A stretch of 64,000 nucleotides of DNA from Mesorhizobium sp. ORS 3324 (GTDB lineage Bacteria > Pseudomonadota > Alphaproteobacteria > Rhizobiales > Rhizobiaceae). The position numbers and the translations under genes are program-made. The notes beneath the pieces are model-generated. The model was given only the letters and a program-made list of their open reading frames with translations, did no database searches and was not told the origin of the DNA. Shown piece after piece: positions 26,205 to 37,414 of the stretch (position 1 is the stretch's first letter; every line of letters begins with the position of its first letter). Where the stretch lies: the NCBI GenBank assembly GCA_000824825.2, contig LM655172.1, forward strand, positions 43,906 through 107,905, given 5' to 3'.

Positions 26205-26936
26205 ATGACCTATTGCGTCGGCCTCAAGATCGACCGCGGGCTCGTGTTCATGTCGGACACGCGCACGAATGCCGGCATGGATTCGATCTCGACCTTCAAG
26301 AAGATGCATGCCTGGGAAGAGCCTGGCGAGCGTGTCATCGTGCTGATGTCGGCGGGCAATCTTGCGACGACCCAGGCCGTGGTCAGCCTGCTTGACGAGC
26401 GCAACAAGGCGGTCACCGACCGTCACGAGAAGCTGCTGCAGACGCCGTCCATGTACCAGACGGTGCGGCTCGTCGGCGAAACGGTGAAAGAGGTGATCGC
26501 GCAATCGTCTCCCGCCGGCGACAAGGCCGATTCTTATTTCAACGCGTCCTTCATCCTGGGCGGCCAGATCAAAGGCAGTCCGCCACGGCTGTTCATGATC
26601 TATCCCGAGGGAAACTTCATCGAGTCGACCGACGACACGCCGTTCTTCCAGATCGGCGAGACAAAATACGGCAAGCCGATCATCATCCGTGCCTATGACC
26701 GCGCCATGAGCCTTGCCGAGACGGTGAAGCTGCTTCTGGTTTCCTTCGACTCGACGCTGAAATCGAACCTGTCTGTAGGCCTGCCGCTCGACTTGGCGTT
26801 TGTGGAGAAGGATGCCTTCAAGGTTGGGCTCAACAAGCGGATCAGCCAGGGCGACCCGTATTACCGCGCCATTTCCGAGGGCTGGTCGAACGCGCTGAAG
26901 ACGGCCTTTGCCAGCCTGCCGGATTTTCCGGGATAG
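26205..26936 (+). CDS. Anbu, bacterial proteasome-like peptidase
   Basis: 243 residues of the ancestral beta-subunit (COG3484) group of N-terminal-nucleophile hydrolases. The protein begins MTYCVGLKIDRGLVFMSDTRTN; removal of Met exposes Thr2 as the expected nucleophile, with Asp in SDTRT and Lys in FKKMHAW as supporting residues. No propeptide is present, as usual for Anbu. Published Anbu structures form open helical or ring oligomers and proteolytic activity is debated. Last gene of the four-gene cluster. Confidence 0.94.
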   Translation: MTYCVGLKIDRGLVFMSDTRTNAGMDSISTFKKMHAWEEPGERVIVLMSAGNLATTQAVVSLLDERNKAVTDRHEKLLQTPSMYQTVRLVGETVKEVIAQSSPAGDKADSYFNASFILGGQIKGSPPRLFMIYPEGNFIESTDDTPFFQIGETKYGKPIIIRAYDRAMSLAETVKLLLVSFDSTLKSNLSVGLPLDLAFVEKDAFKVGLNKRISQGDPYYRAISEGWSNALKTAFASLPDFPG

Positions 26937-27031
26937 GGGCGGCAGCCCGTTGCCTTATTCAACATGTTAATCAAAAGTTGGAAAGGCAGGAACAACTGAC
27001 CGGCAAGGCAGTCGGTCGGCCGGGAGCAGTC

Positions 27032-28675
27032 ATGGTTGTGCAAGAAATGGCAAAGTCTGAAACAACCGCGGAAGCAATCACGCGAGCCCTTGTTGAACAC
27101 GGCATAGACACCGTGTTCGGCATACCCGGGGTTCATATGTACGATTTCAACGACGCGCTCCATCGTGCCGGCGACAAGATCAGATTCATCCATACGCGAC
27201 ACGAACAGGGTGCCGCCTACATGGCATATGGCTATGCCAAGGCAACAGGCCGGATTGGTGCGTTCACCGTGGTTCCGGGACCAGGCGTGCTGAACGCGGG
27301 TGCGGCCCTCTGCACCGCCCTGGGTGCGAACGCGCCGGTGCTTTGCATCACGGGCAACATCATGTCCCACTTGATCGGCAGAGGCCGGGGACAGCTGCAC
27401 GAATTGCCGGATCAGCTAGCGACCCTGCGTGGCATAATGAAAGTCGCCGAACGCATTGATCATCAGTCAGAGGCTGGCTTCGTCGTCAGCGAGGTTATCT
27501 CCAAGATGATCTCCGGGCGAAAAGGACCCGGCTCGATCGAAGCGCCATGGGATGTCTTCGGCCAAAAAGGTCCGGAGGTGCCGATTGTTTCGGCAGCGCG
27601 CGCCGAGAGTGCCCGGCCTGATCCGGTTGCGATTGAGCAGGCCAGCCAGCTCATTTCAAACGCCAAACGTCCACTCATCATGGTTGGTGGCGGAGCGGTT
27701 GATGCGCGCAAGCAGGTGCGAGAACTTGCCGAGCGGCTCGGTGCGCCTGTAACGGCTCATCGATCGGGCAAGGGTGTGCTCCCCGACGATCACCCCAATG
27801 CCCTTAATCTGGTCGCAGCATACGACTACTGGAAAGATACCGATCTTCTTATCGGTATCGGTAGCCGCCTTGAATTGCAGTTCATGCGCTGGCGATATAT
27901 TCCAAAGAACCTCAAGGTCATCCGGATTGACATCGATCCGAAGGAGATGGTTCGCCTGCGTCCGGACGCCGCGATCGTGGCGGATGCGGCCGATGGCGTC
28001 GATGCTCTTCTCGAACAGGCACCTCGATCTTCAATCGATATGCGCCTGGAAGATTTCGCTCGACTGAACCATGCCGCGAGGGAACGCTTCGCTGCTGTGG
28101 AACCTCAGGTTTCCTACGTCAACGCGATCCGGCGCGCGCTGCCAAGGGACGGCTTCTTTGTTGAGGAAATCAGCCAGGTGGGCTTCACCGCCCGTTTCGC
28201 GTTCCCGGTTTTCGCTCCCCTGCAATACGTGACCTGCGGCTATCAGGAAACTCTGGGTTTCGGCTTCAATACCGCATTGGGCGTCAAGGTTGCTCACCCG
28301 GACAAGATGGTGATCTCCGTCTCCGGCGACGGCGGTTTCATGTTCGGCGTTCAGGAGCTTGCAACCGCGGTTCAACATCGCATCAACGTGATAGCGATCG
28401 TGTTCAACAACGGTTCTTATGGGAACGTGCTGAGAGACCAGAGACAATCGTATGACGGTCGCTACCTGGGGTCGGAGTTGACCAATCCGGACTTTGTGAA
28501 GCTCGCCGAGAGCTTCAATATCCCGGCCTTCAAAGCGACGACGCCCGAGGAACTCGAGCGTTTGATAACGACTTGCGCAACCCTCGACAGCCCCGTCTTG
28601 ATCGAAGTGCCTGTGGACAGAGGGTCCGAAGTGAGTCCCTGGACTTATCTCCATCCCGCTCCTCATTCAGATTAA
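27032..28675 (+). CDS. Thiamine-diphosphate-dependent enzyme, acetolactate-synthase/decarboxylase type
   Basis: 547 residues from ATG 27032 (GGGAG 6 nt upstream). Three domains of the ThDP superfamily: N-terminal Pyr domain with the catalytic Glu in TRHEQGAAYMAYGYAKATG, a central domain (PLIMVGGGAVDARKQ), and the C-terminal PP domain with the ThDP/Mg motif GDGGFMFGVQEL...FNNGSYGN. No regulatory-subunit gene is nearby, so it is probably not the biosynthetic IlvB; a catabolic 2-oxoacid decarboxylase or carboligase is possible. Third codon positions look richer in A/T than in neighbours, hinting at acquisition. Confidence 0.85.
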   Translation: MVVQEMAKSETTAEAITRALVEHGIDTVFGIPGVHMYDFNDALHRAGDKIRFIHTRHEQGAAYMAYGYAKATGRIGAFTVVPGPGVLNAGAALCTALGANAPVLCITGNIMSHLIGRGRGQLHELPDQLATLRGIMKVAERIDHQSEAGFVVSEVISKMISGRKGPGSIEAPWDVFGQKGPEVPIVSAARAESARPDPVAIEQASQLISNAKRPLIMVGGGAVDARKQVRELAERLGAPVTAHRSGKGVLPDDHPNALNLVAAYDYWKDTDLLIGIGSRLELQFMRWRYIPKNLKVIRIDIDPKEMVRLRPDAAIVADAADGVDALLEQAPRSSIDMRLEDFARLNHAARERFAAVEPQVSYVNAIRRALPRDGFFVEEISQVGFTARFAFPVFAPLQYVTCGYQETLGFGFNTALGVKVAHPDKMVISVSGDGGFMFGVQELATAVQHRINVIAIVFNNGSYGNVLRDQRQSYDGRYLGSELTNPDFVKLAESFNIPAFKATTPEELERLITTCATLDSPVLIEVPVDRGSEVSPWTYLHPAPHSD

Positions 28676-28777
28676 AATCGTCCGCTGCTTCGCCAGAACC
28701 GGTTCGCATTGGCTTGCGTATCGGTTTGCGTTTGCGATCATACGAATTTCATTAGCCGGCTTATGCCTTTTCATCGC

Positions 28778-28810
28778 TTTCGTTTTCCGGTATAGACGGG
28801 AAAAGCGAAA
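28778..28810. promoter_or_regulatory. Candidate GlpR operator upstream of glpR
   Basis: Imperfect inverted repeat TTTCGTTTTCC and GGGAAAAGCGAAA around a 9-bp centre, ending 17 bp before the glpR ATG. TTTCG/CGAAA repeats are typical recognition units of DeoR-family repressors. Autoregulation is inference. Confidence 0.5.
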
Positions 28811-28827
28811 ATGGGAGGATTTGCCGG

Positions 28828-29595
28828 ATGTTTCTTTCGCCACGCCATGCCGAGATCATTCAAATGGCGAAGGACCATGGCCGGGTGCTGGTCGAAGACC
28901 TGTCGACGCATTTCAACGTGACGCCGCAGACGATCCGCAAGGACCTCAACGATCTCTGCGATCAGCGCCTGCTGACGCGCATCCATGGCGGGGCGCTGTT
29001 TCCGTCCGGCATCGAGAACATGGAATATGAGGCGCGCCGCAAGATCGCCGCGGAGGAGAAGGAGGCGATCGGCCGTGCCGCCGCCAGGCTTATCCCCGAC
29101 AACGCCTCGCTGTTCATCAACATCGGCACCACGACCGAGGCCGTCAGCAAGGCTTTGCTCGACCATAACGGGCTTATGGTCATCACCAATAACATCAATG
29201 TTGCCAACAGGATGCGCATCTATCCTTCGATAGAGGTGGTGATCGCCGGTGGCGTGGTGCGCGGCTCCGACGGCGGTGTCGTCGGCGAGGCAGCGGTCGA
29301 TTTCATCCGGCAGTTCAAGGTCGACTACGCCGTCATCGGCGCCTCGGCCATCGACCATGACGGCGCGCTGCTCGACTTCGATTTTCGCGAGGTGAAGGTG
29401 GCGCAAGCCATCATCGCTAATGCGCGTCACGTGATTCTCGTCTCCGACCAGACGAAATTCGAGCGCACGGCGCCGGTCCGCATCGGCCATCTGTCGCAGG
29501 TCAACACCTTCATCACCGACCGTTGCGACATTCCTTCGGTACGCCGCATCTGCGAGGAATCGGAGGTTCGTTTGATCGAGACGGCGCTCGAATAG
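28828..29595 (+). CDS. glpR: GlpR, DeoR-family repressor of glycerol genes
   Basis: 255 residues. The N-terminal DeoR helix-turn-helix (VLVEDLSTHFNVTPQTIRKDLNDLCDQRLLTRIHGG) precedes a sugar-phosphate-isomerase-like effector domain with INIGTTTEAVSKALL and IAGGVVRGSDGGVVGEAA. The usual effector is glycerol-3-phosphate. Start codon at 28828 gives the standard N-terminus. Located 128 bp upstream of glpD in the same direction, with TTTCG/CGAAA dyads before both genes, so it probably represses the operon and itself. Confidence 0.93.
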   Translation: MFLSPRHAEIIQMAKDHGRVLVEDLSTHFNVTPQTIRKDLNDLCDQRLLTRIHGGALFPSGIENMEYEARRKIAAEEKEAIGRAAARLIPDNASLFINIGTTTEAVSKALLDHNGLMVITNNINVANRMRIYPSIEVVIAGGVVRGSDGGVVGEAAVDFIRQFKVDYAVIGASAIDHDGALLDFDFREVKVAQAIIANARHVILVSDQTKFERTAPVRIGHLSQVNTFITDRCDIPSVRRICEESEVRLIETALE

Positions 29596-29630
29596 GGTCG
29601 TTTCACAGGCCATCTCACAGCCGCGTTGAT

Positions 29631-29685
29631 ATTTCGTTTGACATTCGATCTTAGTTCGAAATAATTCCGGGACGGTTTCGCGAAA
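29631..29685. promoter_or_regulatory. Candidate GlpR operator region before glpD
   Basis: Two dyads: ATTTCG ... CGAAAT (29631-29662, 20-bp centre containing further TTCG/TTCGAA units) and the perfect palindrome TTTCGCGAAA (29676-29685). They lie 39-93 bp before the glpD GTG and repeat the TTTCG element seen before glpR. Confidence 0.55.
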
Positions 29686-29723
29686 CACAAAAATGGTGCA
29701 ATGCGAAATCGTGGAGGAAACCT

Positions 29724-31250
29724 GTGAGCGCATCACCGATCCATGACATTTTCGTCATAGGCGGCGGCATCAATGGCTGCGGCATCGCCCGCGACGCCGT
29801 TGGCCGCGGATTTTCGGTTTTTCTGGCCGAGATGAACGATCTCGCCAGCGGGACATCCTCCGGCTCGACCAAGCTGATCCATGGCGGCCTGCGCTATCTC
29901 GAATTCTACGAATTCCGCCTGGTGCGCGAAGCGCTGATGGAGCGCGAGATTCTCTGGAAGAACGCGCCGCACATCATCTGGCCGATGCGTTTCGTGCTGC
30001 CTTATGCCAAGGGTCTGCGTCCGGCCTGGCTGATCAGGCTCGGCCTGTTCCTTTACGATCATATCGGCGGGCGCAAGCTGCTGCCGGCGACGAAGACGCT
30101 GGACATGGCAACCGATCCGGCCGGCAAGCCGCTGAAGCCTCTTTTTCGCAAGGCGTTCGAATATTCGGACGGCTGGGTCAACGATGCCCGCCTGGTGGCG
30201 CTCAATGCCCGTGATGCGGCCGATCGCGGCGCCATCATCCGCACCCGCACCAAAGTTGTGAGCGCGCGCCGCGACGGGGCGCTGTGGACGATCAAGATCC
30301 AGAATGTGCTGACCGGCGATAGCGAGGACGTGCGCGCCCGGCTTCTGGTCAATGCGGCGGGGCCATGGGTCGACCAGGTGCTGGCAAAGGCGGTCGGCCA
30401 GAACGATGTGCACAACGTCCGTCTGGTGCAGGGCAGCCACATTGTCATCCGCAAGAAGTTCGACGATCCGCGCGCCTATTTCTTCCAGAACAAGGACGGG
30501 CGCATCATCTTCGCCATTCCTTACGAGGAAGAGTTCACGCTGATCGGGACGACCGACCGCGACTATCCGGGCGACCCGCACGACGTGAAGATCAGCGATG
30601 CCGAGATCGACTATCTCTGCGCAGCGGCAAGCGAATATTTTGCCCAACCGGTCAAGCGTTCGGACATCGTCTGGACCTATTCGGCGGTGCGGCCCCTCTA
30701 TGATGACGGCGCCTCGAAGGCGCAGGAGGCGACGCGCGACTATGTGCTGAAGGCCGAGGGCGGGGAGGGTGCCGCCCCGCTGCTCAATTCATTCGGCGGC
30801 AAGATCACGACGTTCCGCCGGCTGTCGGAATCAATGCTGGAGAAGATCGAAGGCTTTCTCGGCAAGCGCGGGAGGCCATGGACCGCCAACGCGCCGCTGC
30901 CCGGCGGCGATTTTCCTGCGACCGGCTTCGACGCGCAGGTCGCCAGGTTGAAGAGCGCCTATCCGTTCCTGGACCAGCGGCTGGCGCGCCGCCTCACCCG
31001 GCTCTACGGCACGCGTGCCGAGACGCTGCTCGGGTTGGCCAAGTCGAATGCCGATCTCGGCCGCAATTTCGGTTCCGACCTTTACGAGGCCGAGGTGCGC
31101 TATCTCGCCCGGAACGAATGGGCGGTCACCGCCGAGGATGTGCTGTGGCGCAGGACCAAGCGCGGCCTGCATTTCAGCCGCGAGCAGACAGCGGCGCTCG
31201 AAGAATTCATGCATGGACTGAGCCGGCGCCACGTCGCGGCGGCCGAATGA
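29724..31250 (+). CDS. glpD: GlpD, FAD-dependent glycerol-3-phosphate dehydrogenase
   Basis: 508 residues. Oxidises glycerol-3-phosphate to dihydroxyacetone phosphate at the inner membrane, passing electrons to quinone. FAD-binding GGGINGCGIARDAVGRG is at residues 13-29; SGTSSGSTKLIHGGLRYLE is the family signature, and VWTYSAVRPLYDDG and LNSFGGKITTFRRL are typical C-terminal blocks. GTG start at 29724 with GGAGG 8 nt upstream. First structural gene of the rhizobial glycerol operon; 39 bp ahead of glpS. Confidence 0.97.
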   Translation: MSASPIHDIFVIGGGINGCGIARDAVGRGFSVFLAEMNDLASGTSSGSTKLIHGGLRYLEFYEFRLVREALMEREILWKNAPHIIWPMRFVLPYAKGLRPAWLIRLGLFLYDHIGGRKLLPATKTLDMATDPAGKPLKPLFRKAFEYSDGWVNDARLVALNARDAADRGAIIRTRTKVVSARRDGALWTIKIQNVLTGDSEDVRARLLVNAAGPWVDQVLAKAVGQNDVHNVRLVQGSHIVIRKKFDDPRAYFFQNKDGRIIFAIPYEEEFTLIGTTDRDYPGDPHDVKISDAEIDYLCAAASEYFAQPVKRSDIVWTYSAVRPLYDDGASKAQEATRDYVLKAEGGEGAAPLLNSFGGKITTFRRLSESMLEKIEGFLGKRGRPWTANAPLPGGDFPATGFDAQVARLKSAYPFLDQRLARRLTRLYGTRAETLLGLAKSNADLGRNFGSDLYEAEVRYLARNEWAVTAEDVLWRRTKRGLHFSREQTAALEEFMHGLSRRHVAAAE

Positions 31251-31289
31251 CGACCGCATGATAGTGCGCAAGGCCTGGGAGGAGGCGTG

Positions 31290-32369
31290 ATGCTGGAACT
31301 GAGAAACGTGACGAAGACGGTGGGCGCGCAGGAGCATATCCGCGACGTGTCGCTGACGCTTCAGCACGGCTCGCTGAACGTCCTCCTCGGGCCGACGCTC
31401 TCCGGCAAGACCAGCCTGATGCGGCTGATGGCCGGCCTCGACGCGCCGACATCCGGCGCGGTCTGGTTCGACGGCAAGGACGTCACCGGACAGCCGGTGC
31501 AGAAGCGCAACGTCGCCATGGTCTACCAACAGTTCATCAACTATCCTGCGATGACGGTCTACGAGAACATCGCCTCGCCGCTTCGGGTCGCCGGCGTCGA
31601 GCAGGCCAAGATCGACAGGGAGGTGCGCAACGCCGCGGCGCTGCTCAAGCTCACGCCCTATCTCGACCGCACGCCGCTCAGCCTGTCGGGCGGGCAGCAG
31701 CAGCGCACGGCGCTCGCTCGCGCCATCGTCAAGAACGCCAGCCTGGTCCTGCTCGACGAGCCGCTTGCCAATCTCGACTACAAGCTGCGCGAGGAGTTGC
31801 GGGCCGAGCTGCCGAAGATTTTCGCAGCCACCGGCACCATCTTCGTCTATGCCACGACTGAGCCGCATGAGGCGCTGCTGCTCGGCGGCAACACGGCAAC
31901 GCTTTGCGAAGGCCGCGTTACCCAGTTCGGTCCGACCGTCGAAGTGTTCCGCAAGCCGATCGATCTGGTGACGGCGCGGACCTTCGCCGACCCGCCGCTC
32001 AACACCATCGTGCTTGCCAAGAAGGGATCGGATTTCCTGCTCGACGGCGGCGTCAAGTTGCCCGTGCCGCCGGAACTGGCCGGCATTGCCGACGCCAGCT
32101 ACACGATCGGCTTCCAGCCGCATCATTTGTCGCTCGAGCGCCCCAACGGCAGCGCCGTGCCGGTGCGGGCCAAGGTGACCATCACCGAGATCACCGGCTC
32201 GGAGAGCTTCGTCCATCTCGACTTCGCCGATGCGCGCTGGGTGATGCTTGCGCACGGCATCCTCGATTTCGAGACGGACGACGAGGTCGAGGTGTTCATC
32301 GATCCGCGCCACATCATGGTGTTCGACCAGAACGGCCGCGCCGTGACGGCGTCGAAGCTGGCGGCCTGA
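31290..32369 (+). CDS. glpS: GlpS, ABC-transporter ATPase of the glycerol importer
   Basis: 359 residues, cytoplasmic ATPase of the glycerol importer known from Rhizobium leguminosarum. Walker A GPTLSGKTS (about 34-42), signature LSGGQQQR intact (about 133-140), Walker B LVLLDEP intact. The switch-histidine segment, usually VTHDQ, reads ATTEP here, so the switch His is missing. A C-terminal MalK-type regulatory OB domain follows (GFQPHHLSLE, IDPRHIMVF). ATG 31290 chosen over the GTG three bases upstream. 10 bp before glpT. Confidence 0.92.
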   Translation: MLELRNVTKTVGAQEHIRDVSLTLQHGSLNVLLGPTLSGKTSLMRLMAGLDAPTSGAVWFDGKDVTGQPVQKRNVAMVYQQFINYPAMTVYENIASPLRVAGVEQAKIDREVRNAAALLKLTPYLDRTPLSLSGGQQQRTALARAIVKNASLVLLDEPLANLDYKLREELRAELPKIFAATGTIFVYATTEPHEALLLGGNTATLCEGRVTQFGPTVEVFRKPIDLVTARTFADPPLNTIVLAKKGSDFLLDGGVKLPVPPELAGIADASYTIGFQPHHLSLERPNGSAVPVRAKVTITEITGSESFVHLDFADARWVMLAHGILDFETDDEVEVFIDPRHIMVFDQNGRAVTASKLAA

Positions 32370-32379
32370 GGAGGAAGCG

Positions 32380-34314
<1,935 letters not shown>

Positions 34315-34315
34315 G

Positions 34316-35230
<915 letters not shown>

Positions 35231-35233
35231 TCC

Positions 35234-35521
35234 ATGAACCTCGACTTCTCCTGGATGGCGTGGACCTGGCCGACGGCCGCCTTCTTCATAATCGTCGTGC
35301 TGATGCTCTTCGGCATGGGTGTGTGGGAATATGTCTCGCCCGGCGGCAACCCGCGCGTCGGCGTGCTGCGCTTCGAGACGACGCGCGGCGACCGCCTCTT
35401 CGTTTCGCTGCTCGGCAGCGCCTTCATCCATCTCGCTTGGCTGGGCCTCGTCGGGCCCAACCTGTGGTGGGCTCTCGCTCTCTCCGTGGCCTACGCGATT
35501 GGCGTATTCCGATACGTATAG
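35234..35521 (+). CDS. glpU: GlpU, small membrane protein of the glycerol operon (DUF2160)
   Basis: 95 residues with two or three predicted membrane helices (about 10-30 and 55-92). The loop YVSPGGNPRVGVLRFETTRGDRLFVSLLG is the conserved DUF2160 part. It sits between the permease and binding-protein genes as in other rhizobial glycerol operons, and is thought to belong to the transporter, though its exact role is unknown. Begins 3 bp after glpQ. Confidence 0.9.
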   Translation: MNLDFSWMAWTWPTAAFFIIVVLMLFGMGVWEYVSPGGNPRVGVLRFETTRGDRLFVSLLGSAFIHLAWLGLVGPNLWWALALSVAYAIGVFRYV

Positions 35522-35597
35522 AGGGGGAAATGTTGGAGCGGCAGCATACCGGCGGCCGCTCCAGATCACACTTAAAACCTAAGACTGGAGGAGACAC

Positions 35598-37322
35598 ATG
35601 CGACGGCAATTTCTAACATCAACGACGGCCCTTGTCCTATTGCTAGGAGCGGGCCACGCCTACGCCGGGATGGACGAGGCAAAAGCCTTTCTGGACAAGG
35701 AGATAGGCCCCTTGTCGACGCTTTCGCGCGCCGATCAGGAAAAGGAAATGCAGTGGTTTGTCGACGCGGCCAAGCCTTTTGCCGGCATGGAAATCAAGGT
35801 CGTGTCGGAAACGCTGACCACGCACCAGTATGAATCGCAGGTGCTGGCGCCGGCCTTCACCGCCATCACCGGCATCAAGGTCACGCATGACGTCATCCAG
35901 GAAGGCGACGTCGTCGAAAAGATCCAGACCCAGATGCAGACCGGCCAGAACCTCTACGACGGCTGGGTCAACGACTCCGACCTGATCGGCACGCACTGGC
36001 GCTATCAGCAGGCCCGCAACCTCACCGACTGGATGGCCGGCGAGGGCAAGGATGTCACCGATCCAATGCTCGATGTCGACGACTTCATCGGCAAGTCGTT
36101 CACCACCGCGCCGGACGGCAAGCTCTATCAGCTGCCCGACCAGCAGTTCGCGAACCTCTACTGGTTCCGCTACGACTGGTTCAACGACCCGAAGAACAAG
36201 GCGGATTTCAAGGCGAAGTACGGCTACGACCTCGGCGTGCCGGTCAACTGGTCGGCCTATGAGGACATCGCCGCCTTCTTCACCGGCCGCGAGATCGACG
36301 GCAAGAAGGTCTACGGCCACATGGACTACGGCAAGAAGGACCCGTCGCTCGGCTGGCGCTTCACCGATGCGTGGCTGTCCATGGCCGGCAACGGCGACAA
36401 GGGCATCCCGAACGGCAAGCCTGTCGACGAGTGGGGCATCAAGGTCGACGAGAATTCGCGGCCCGTGGGTTCTTGCGCCGCGCGCGGCGGCGACACCAAC
36501 GCCCCGGCCTCGGTCTACGCCATCCAGAAATATCTCGACTGGCTGAAGGCCTACGCGCCGCCGGAAGCGCAGGGCATGACCTTCTCCGAGTCGGGCCCCG
36601 TTCCCTCGCAGGGCAACATCGCCCAGCAGATCTTCTGGTATACGGCCTTCACCGCCGACATGGCCAAACCCGGCCTGCCGGTCGTGAACGATGACGGCAC
36701 GCCGAAATGGCGCGTCGCGCCGTCGCCGCATGGCGTCTACTGGAAGGACGGCATGAAGCTCGGCTATCAGGACGCCGGTTCCTGGACGCTGCTGAAGTCG
36801 ACCCCGACCGACCGCGCCAAGGCCGCCTGGCTCTACGCGCAGTTCGTGGTGTCGAAGACGGTCGACGTGAAGAAGAGCCAGGTGGGCCTGACCTTCGTTC
36901 GCGACTCCACCATCCACGACAAGAGCTTCACCGAACGGGCTCCGAAGCTCGGCGGCCTGATCGAGTTCTACCGCTCGCCGGCACGCGTGCAGTGGACCCC
37001 GACCGGCACCAATGTTCCGGACTATCCGAAGCTGGCGCAGCTCTGGTGGCAGAACATCGGCGACGCGTCCTCGGGCGCCAAGAGCCCGCAGGAGGCGATG
37101 GACTCGCTCTGCGCCGACCAGGAGAAGGTGCTGGAGCGCCTCGAGAAGTCGGGCGTCCAGGGCGACATCGGCCCGAAGATGGCCGAGGAGCACGACCTTG
37201 AATACTGGAACAAGGACGCCGTCTCGAAGGGCAACCTTGCGCCGCAACTCAAGGTCGAGAACGAAAAGGACAAGCCGATCACCGTCAACTATGACGAGTT
37301 GGTCAAGAGCTGGCAGAAGTAA
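35598..37322 (+). CDS. glpV: GlpV, periplasmic substrate-binding protein of the glycerol transporter
   Basis: 574 residues, exported by a signal peptide (MRRQFLTSTTALVLLLGAGHAYA, residues 1-23). It is longer than ordinary sugar-binding proteins (about 420) as known for this glycerol/sn-glycerol group. Conserved-looking blocks: VVSETLTTHQYESQVLAPAF, YQLPDQQFANLYWFRYDWF, and SGPVPSQGNIAQQIFWYTAF. GGAGGAGAC precedes the ATG. Usually the most abundant product of the operon; two hairpins follow its stop. Confidence 0.95.
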   Translation: MRRQFLTSTTALVLLLGAGHAYAGMDEAKAFLDKEIGPLSTLSRADQEKEMQWFVDAAKPFAGMEIKVVSETLTTHQYESQVLAPAFTAITGIKVTHDVIQEGDVVEKIQTQMQTGQNLYDGWVNDSDLIGTHWRYQQARNLTDWMAGEGKDVTDPMLDVDDFIGKSFTTAPDGKLYQLPDQQFANLYWFRYDWFNDPKNKADFKAKYGYDLGVPVNWSAYEDIAAFFTGREIDGKKVYGHMDYGKKDPSLGWRFTDAWLSMAGNGDKGIPNGKPVDEWGIKVDENSRPVGSCAARGGDTNAPASVYAIQKYLDWLKAYAPPEAQGMTFSESGPVPSQGNIAQQIFWYTAFTADMAKPGLPVVNDDGTPKWRVAPSPHGVYWKDGMKLGYQDAGSWTLLKSTPTDRAKAAWLYAQFVVSKTVDVKKSQVGLTFVRDSTIHDKSFTERAPKLGGLIEFYRSPARVQWTPTGTNVPDYPKLAQLWWQNIGDASSGAKSPQEAMDSLCADQEKVLERLEKSGVQGDIGPKMAEEHDLEYWNKDAVSKGNLAPQLKVENEKDKPITVNYDELVKSWQK

Positions 37323-37332
37323 CGGCATGACG

Positions 37333-37387
37333 TGGGCGTCCTCGCCCATGTAACGAAATGCGGGGGAGGCGGCTTTGCCGTCTCCCC
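37333..37387. terminator. Two hairpins between glpV and glpK (attenuation or processing)
   Basis: TGGGCG TCCT CGCCCA (37333-37348) and a longer stem GGGGAG-G-CGGC TTT GCCG-T-CTCCCC (37363-37387). No T-run follows. They lie between the binding-protein and kinase genes and may stabilise the upstream mRNA and lower glpK expression. Confidence 0.5.
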
Positions 37388-37414
37388 TGTTCTATGAGAA
37401 GTGGAGGGAACGGA

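Noticed and set aside
35643..37349. 568-codon ORF antisense to glpV
   Set aside because: Shadow frame of the binding-protein gene; Arg/Val/Leu-rich with no motif, while the sense frame is a clear GlpV.
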